Source: an uncultured Clostridia bacterium
Lineage (GTDB): Bacteria; Bacillota_I; Bacilli_A; RF39; UBA660
Direction: 5' to 3'
Assembly: GCA_946533175.1 (NCBI GenBank)
Contig: CAMNBS010000040.1
Coordinates: 1 to 8,668 of the forward strand
Length of the DNA stretch: 8,668 nt
Of the stretch, positions 7,218 to 8,668 are shown in pieces. Position numbers and translations under genes: made by a program. The notes beneath the pieces are model-generated. The model was not told the DNA's origin, ran no database searches, and worked only from the letters and a program-made list of their open reading frames with translations. Position 1 is the stretch's first letter, and each line of letters begins with the position of its first letter.

Positions 7218-7724
7218 ATTAATAAATTAATTATTTTAGTAGCTTTTCTTTTAAATACAATTTCATTAAAAACCAATCAAACTTTTACCTATGTTTCATC
7301 CGAAATCAACATCTTTAAAAATGATGATCCAATTTTTGAAAAAATTAAAAAAGAGGAAATTGTTCCAGTTCTTGCAACATATCATGGACCGATTACTGCC
7401 TATGGACCGGATTGCGTTGGTTGTAAAACAGGTAAAACTGCAAGTGGTTACAATGTTTTACATGGTAATATTTACTATAATGACAAAGAATATGGTAAAG
7501 TTCGTATTGTAGCAGCTGATAAATCACTTCCTTTTGGTAGTATCATTAGAATTCGTGATTTGGATGTTTTTAAAGAAGATGTTATTGCTATTGTACTTGA
7601 TCGAGGTGGAGCTATTGGTTTTAATAAGAAGGTTTATTTTGATTTACTTTATAAAAGTGAAAAAGATACCCATTTTTTTGGTAAGAGAACTGCTACTTTT
7701 GAGTTATTAAGAAGAGGTTACTAA
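7218..7724 (+). CDS. Secreted or membrane-anchored 3D-domain cell-wall protein
   Basis: 3D-domain proteins (YocH/YabE/YuiC type, MltA-like fold) act outside the cell on peptidoglycan, and some cleave it as lytic transglycosylases. From an ATT start at 7218 the product is 168 residues. It has an N-terminal NKLIILVAFLL segment that reads as a signal peptide or anchor, with no clear AxA cleavage site. A short linker follows, then the 3D domain (about 48-168). The three aspartates that name the domain are visible: D101 in VAADKSLPFG, D128 in VLDRGGAIG and D142 in YFDLLY. The substrate-side motif AYGPDCVGCKTGKTASG includes a CxxC pair at 66 and 69. The start is uncertain. The in-frame ATG at 7197 and TTG at 7182 lack ribosome binding sites and lie in or before the promoter, whereas ATT at 7218 follows a G-run. 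A conventional annotation would start at 7182 or 7197. The gene is its own unit, ended by a strong terminator. Confidence 0.88.
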   Translation: MNKLIILVAFLLNTISLKTNQTFTYVSSEINIFKNDDPIFEKIKKEEIVPVLATYHGPITAYGPDCVGCKTGKTASGYNVLHGNIYYNDKEYGKVRIVAADKSLPFGSIIRIRDLDVFKEDVIAIVLDRGGAIGFNKKVYFDLLYKSEKDTHFFGKRTATFELLRRGY

Positions 7725-7757
7725 CTATACAGATGACTATTTCTGTATAGTTTTTTT
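7723..7757 (+). terminator. Rho-independent terminator of the 3D-domain gene
   Basis: A perfect 11-bp stem pairs 7723-7733 with 7742-7752 around an 8-base loop, followed by T residues through 7757. The stem includes the last two bases of the TAA stop at 7722-7724. Confidence 0.9.
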
Positions 7758-7777
7758 AAACTTTTAGTAAAGTTTTT
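7758..7777 (+). terminator. Second, weak hairpin after the 3D-gene terminator
   Basis: AAACTTT at 7758-7764 pairs with AAAGTTT at 7769-7775 around the loop TAGT, followed by only two more T residues. The 7-bp AT-rich stem is a possible backup terminator, repeating the tandem arrangement seen after spoIVA. Confidence 0.35.
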
Positions 7778-7830
7778 GTCTAATAAAAAAATGTGTTTTT
7801 CGGAAAAATATTGTTATTTATAAAAAATGT

Positions 7831-7859
7831 TTGACAAATTATGTAAAGTGTGTTATAAT
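7831..7859 (+). promoter_or_regulatory. Fully consensus sigma-A promoter of the 140-residue protein gene
   Basis: A perfect -35 TTGACA (7831-7836), a 17-base spacer and a perfect -10 TATAAT (7854-7859) are joined by a TGn extension (7851-7853). An A-run at 7822-7827 and T/A-rich sequence upstream resemble an UP element. Transcription should start near 7866. It is the strongest promoter sequence in the window. A 13-base inverted repeat, TTTTTC-G-GAAAAA at 7796-7808, lies 22 bases upstream of the -35 and could be an operator or chance. Confidence 0.92.
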
Positions 7860-7867
7860 TTTAGTAC

Positions 7868-7895
7868 GAAATGGATAAGAAGGGTATCCATGTTC
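7868..7895 (+). promoter_or_regulatory. Leader hairpin in the 5' untranslated region
   Basis: ATGGATA at 7871-7877 pairs perfectly with TATCCAT at 7885-7891 around the loop AGAAGGG. With G7892 bulged, GAA at 7868-7870 also pairs with TTC at 7893-7895, giving about 10 bp. It lies immediately after the predicted transcription start and just before the AGGGGTGG ribosome binding site at 7897-7904. It may protect the mRNA 5' end or control translation. No known riboswitch or protein-binding leader is recognised. Confidence 0.6.
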
Positions 7896-7910
7896 TAGGG
7901 GTGGTTTTAA

Positions 7911-8333
7911 ATGAAACAAAATTACATATTTGAATATCAAAATGAGAATGAATTTCGAAAGATAGAAAGATCAGTAAGAAAATATAATATGCTTGCTTAT
8001 AAGAAGTTAACTTTTGATTATTATCCTCAAATTAAAAATGGTGATTTTTTAGGTAAATTAGTTAGTGAAGACAAGGATACTGGTGTTAAATCATACGATC
8101 TTGTTTTACCAACGGATGACATGTTTGTAAAAGTTCATGGTGAAATTGTTTTACATTATTCGGTATATGCTGATAAAAATATTGTTTTATTAACTAATAT
8201 CACTTGTGATGATAATATTTTAGAAGAAGGTCATCGTACAGAACTTAAAGCATACAAAGGTGTCATGATTAGTAAAGATAATCCTGAAAAAGATATGTTT
8301 AAAATTAATTTATTAAATATGTTACAGAAATAA
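7911..8333 (+). CDS. Unrecognised 140-residue soluble protein
   Basis: I do not recognise this protein. It is predicted cytoplasmic, with no signal peptide or long hydrophobic segment. The composition is mixed alpha/beta: a charged Asn/Glu/Lys/Arg-rich N-terminus (about 1-30), beta-like stretches such as DLVLPTDD, GEIVLHYSVYAD and NIVLLTNITCDDN in the middle, and a C-terminal part with GHRTELKAYKGVMI ending in a short helix (KINLLNMLQK). There is a single Cys near residue 103. No catalytic or nucleotide-binding motif stands out. The ATG at 7911 is well supported by AGGGGTGG at 7897-7904, 6 bases away. It is a single-gene unit with a consensus promoter, a leader hairpin and its own terminator, so it is probably highly expressed. 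Base composition and codon use match the neighbours, giving no sign of recent transfer. Confidence 0.85.
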   Translation: MKQNYIFEYQNENEFRKIERSVRKYNMLAYKKLTFDYYPQIKNGDFLGKLVSEDKDTGVKSYDLVLPTDDMFVKVHGEIVLHYSVYADKNIVLLTNITCDDNILEEGHRTELKAYKGVMISKDNPEKDMFKINLLNMLQK

Positions 8334-8357
8334 GCACTATTGATAGTGCTTTTTTTG
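8333..8357 (+). terminator. Rho-independent terminator of the 140-residue protein gene
   Basis: AGCACTA at 8333-8339 pairs with TAGTGCT at 8344-8350 around a 4-base loop, followed by T residues through 8357. The first base of the stem is the last base of the TAA stop. Confidence 0.88.
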
Positions 8358-8377
8358 AAAAAATTAACTGAATACTA

Positions 8378-8407
8378 TTGATTTTTAATTCTTATTTATG
8401 CTATTAT
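8378..8407 (+). promoter_or_regulatory. Promoter of the tRNA-Ile2/tRNA-Leu operon
   Basis: TTGATT at 8378-8383 (4 of 6 to the -35) and TATTAT at 8402-8407 (5 of 6 to the -10) are separated by 18 bases, with a TGC extension at 8399-8401. Transcription would start near 8414, about 11 bases before the first mature tRNA base. Confidence 0.65.
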
Positions 8408-8424
8408 ATTCAAGTAAGTGATCT

Positions 8425-8501
8425 GGACCTTTAGCTCAGTTGGTTAGAGCAATCGGCTCATAACCGATCGGTCATAGGTTCGAGTCCTATAAGGTCCACC
8501 A
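8425..8501 (+). tRNA. tRNA-Ile2 (anticodon CAU, lysidine-modified)
   Basis: A complete 77-base cloverleaf with encoded CCA. The acceptor stem GGACCTT (8425-8431) pairs with AAGGTCC (8491-8497), the D arm has GCTC/GAGC, the anticodon stem is ATCGG/CCGAT and the T stem is ATAGG/CCTAT with loop TTCGAGT. The anticodon CAT is at 8459-8461. Automated tools may call this tRNA-Met. However, the acceptor pairs C4-G69 and C5-G68 match the determinants known for E. coli tRNA-Ile2, where TilS converts C34 to lysidine so that AUA is read. GGACCTT also matches my recollection of Bacillus and Mycoplasma tRNA-Ile2. The initiator is excluded because the acceptor begins with a G-C pair and the anticodon stem lacks the three G-C pairs. 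Elongator Met remains the alternative. Confidence 0.9.
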
Positions 8502-8532
8502 CTTTTATTTTATATAATATTGTGTTTAGTAT

Positions 8533-8615
8533 GCGGGTATGGCGGAATTGGCAGACGCGCTGGTCTTAGGAACCAGTTCTTCGGAGTGCAGGTTCAACTC
8601 CTGTTACCCGCACCA
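8533..8615 (+). tRNA. tRNA-Leu (anticodon UAG)
   Basis: A complete 83-base class II tRNA with encoded CCA. The acceptor GCGGGTA (8533-8539) pairs with TACCCGC (8605-8611). The D region GGCGGAATTGGCAGACGC is typical of leucine tRNA. The anticodon stem CTGGT/ACCAG encloses the loop CTTAGGA with TAG at 8567-8569, which reads CUN codons. A variable arm with a short TTCG hairpin and a T arm with loop TTCAACT follow. It lies 31 bases after tRNA-Ile2 with no terminator between them, so both are likely cut from one transcript. Confidence 0.95.
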
Positions 8616-8628
8616 ACGATGCGAATAG

Positions 8629-8656
8629 ACAGTCCTTGTGGCTGTTTTTTTCTTTT
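8629..8656 (+). terminator. Rho-independent terminator of the tRNA operon
   Basis: ACAGTC at 8629-8634 pairs with GGCTGT at 8640-8645 (one T-G pair) around the 5-base loop CTTGT. A T run at 8645-8651, one C and further T residues follow. Confidence 0.75.
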
Positions 8657-8668
8657 CTTTTTTTTGAC

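Noticed and set aside
7291..7512. 73-codon open frame inside the 3D-domain gene
   Set aside because: It is on the same strand in a different frame from a clearly conserved domain and has a lysine-rich, low-complexity product.
7871..7933. Possible 20-codon upstream ORF in the leader, overlapping the 140-residue gene in another frame
   Set aside because: No ribosome binding site precedes it and its ATG is in the hairpin stem, so it is probably a by-product of the inverted repeat.
8513..8518. TATAAT between the two tRNA genes
   Set aside because: It lacks a matching -35, lies in a 31-base AT-rich spacer, and the tRNAs already share an upstream promoter and a downstream terminator.
1..8668. CRISPR array, insertion sequence, phage or defence genes
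   Set aside because: No spaced direct repeats, terminal inverted repeats, transposase or integrase motifs were found, and nearly all sequence is assigned to genes and their signals.

Overview
The window comes from a low-GC (estimated about 30%), spore-forming member of the Firmicutes/Bacillota. Evidence for this is a full-length spoIVA, Bacillus-type PcrA and NAD+-dependent LigA, a Gram-positive 3D-domain wall protein, purine-rich Shine-Dalgarno sites, sigma-A-type promoters and many short hairpin-plus-T-run terminators. The standard genetic code fits: conserved Trp positions are TGG. An uncultured gut Bacilli or Erysipelotrichia-like lineage is a reasonable guess, but the species cannot be fixed from the sequence. 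Every recognised gene is on the + strand.

Layout. Positions 1-80 hold the probable last codons of an upstream gene and its terminator. Positions 84-1649 are a self-contained spoIVA unit: a possible sigma-E promoter, the gene, and two tandem terminators, the first of which includes the stop codon. Positions 1661-7154 look like one DNA-maintenance operon: pcrA helicase, a sugar-type nucleotidyltransferase, ligA overlapping it by 10 bases, and a small two-helix membrane protein with a coiled coil that starts one base after the ligA stop. pcrA-ligA is a conserved Bacillus pairing; the nucleotidyltransferase between them and the membrane protein after them are the local variations. Positions 7190-7757 carry a 3D-domain cell-wall protein with its own extended -10 promoter, apparently an AUU start codon, and a strong terminator. 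Positions 7831-8357 are a single-gene unit for an unrecognised 140-residue protein. It has a fully consensus sigma-A promoter, a leader hairpin and a strong ribosome binding site. Positions 8378-8656 are a two-tRNA operon: tRNA-Ile2 (CAU, best read as the lysidine-modified isoleucine tRNA) and tRNA-Leu (UAG), ending in a terminator.

How the genes fit together. SpoIVA builds the spore coat basement layer. PcrA and LigA serve replication and repair. The nucleotidyltransferase and the 3D protein point to cell-surface polymer synthesis and peptidoglycan turnover. Most of the window is ordinary core chromosome, and I see no mobile element, CRISPR array, phage or defence island. The least explained parts are the 140-residue protein with its leader, the 154-residue membrane protein, and the AUU start of the 3D gene.
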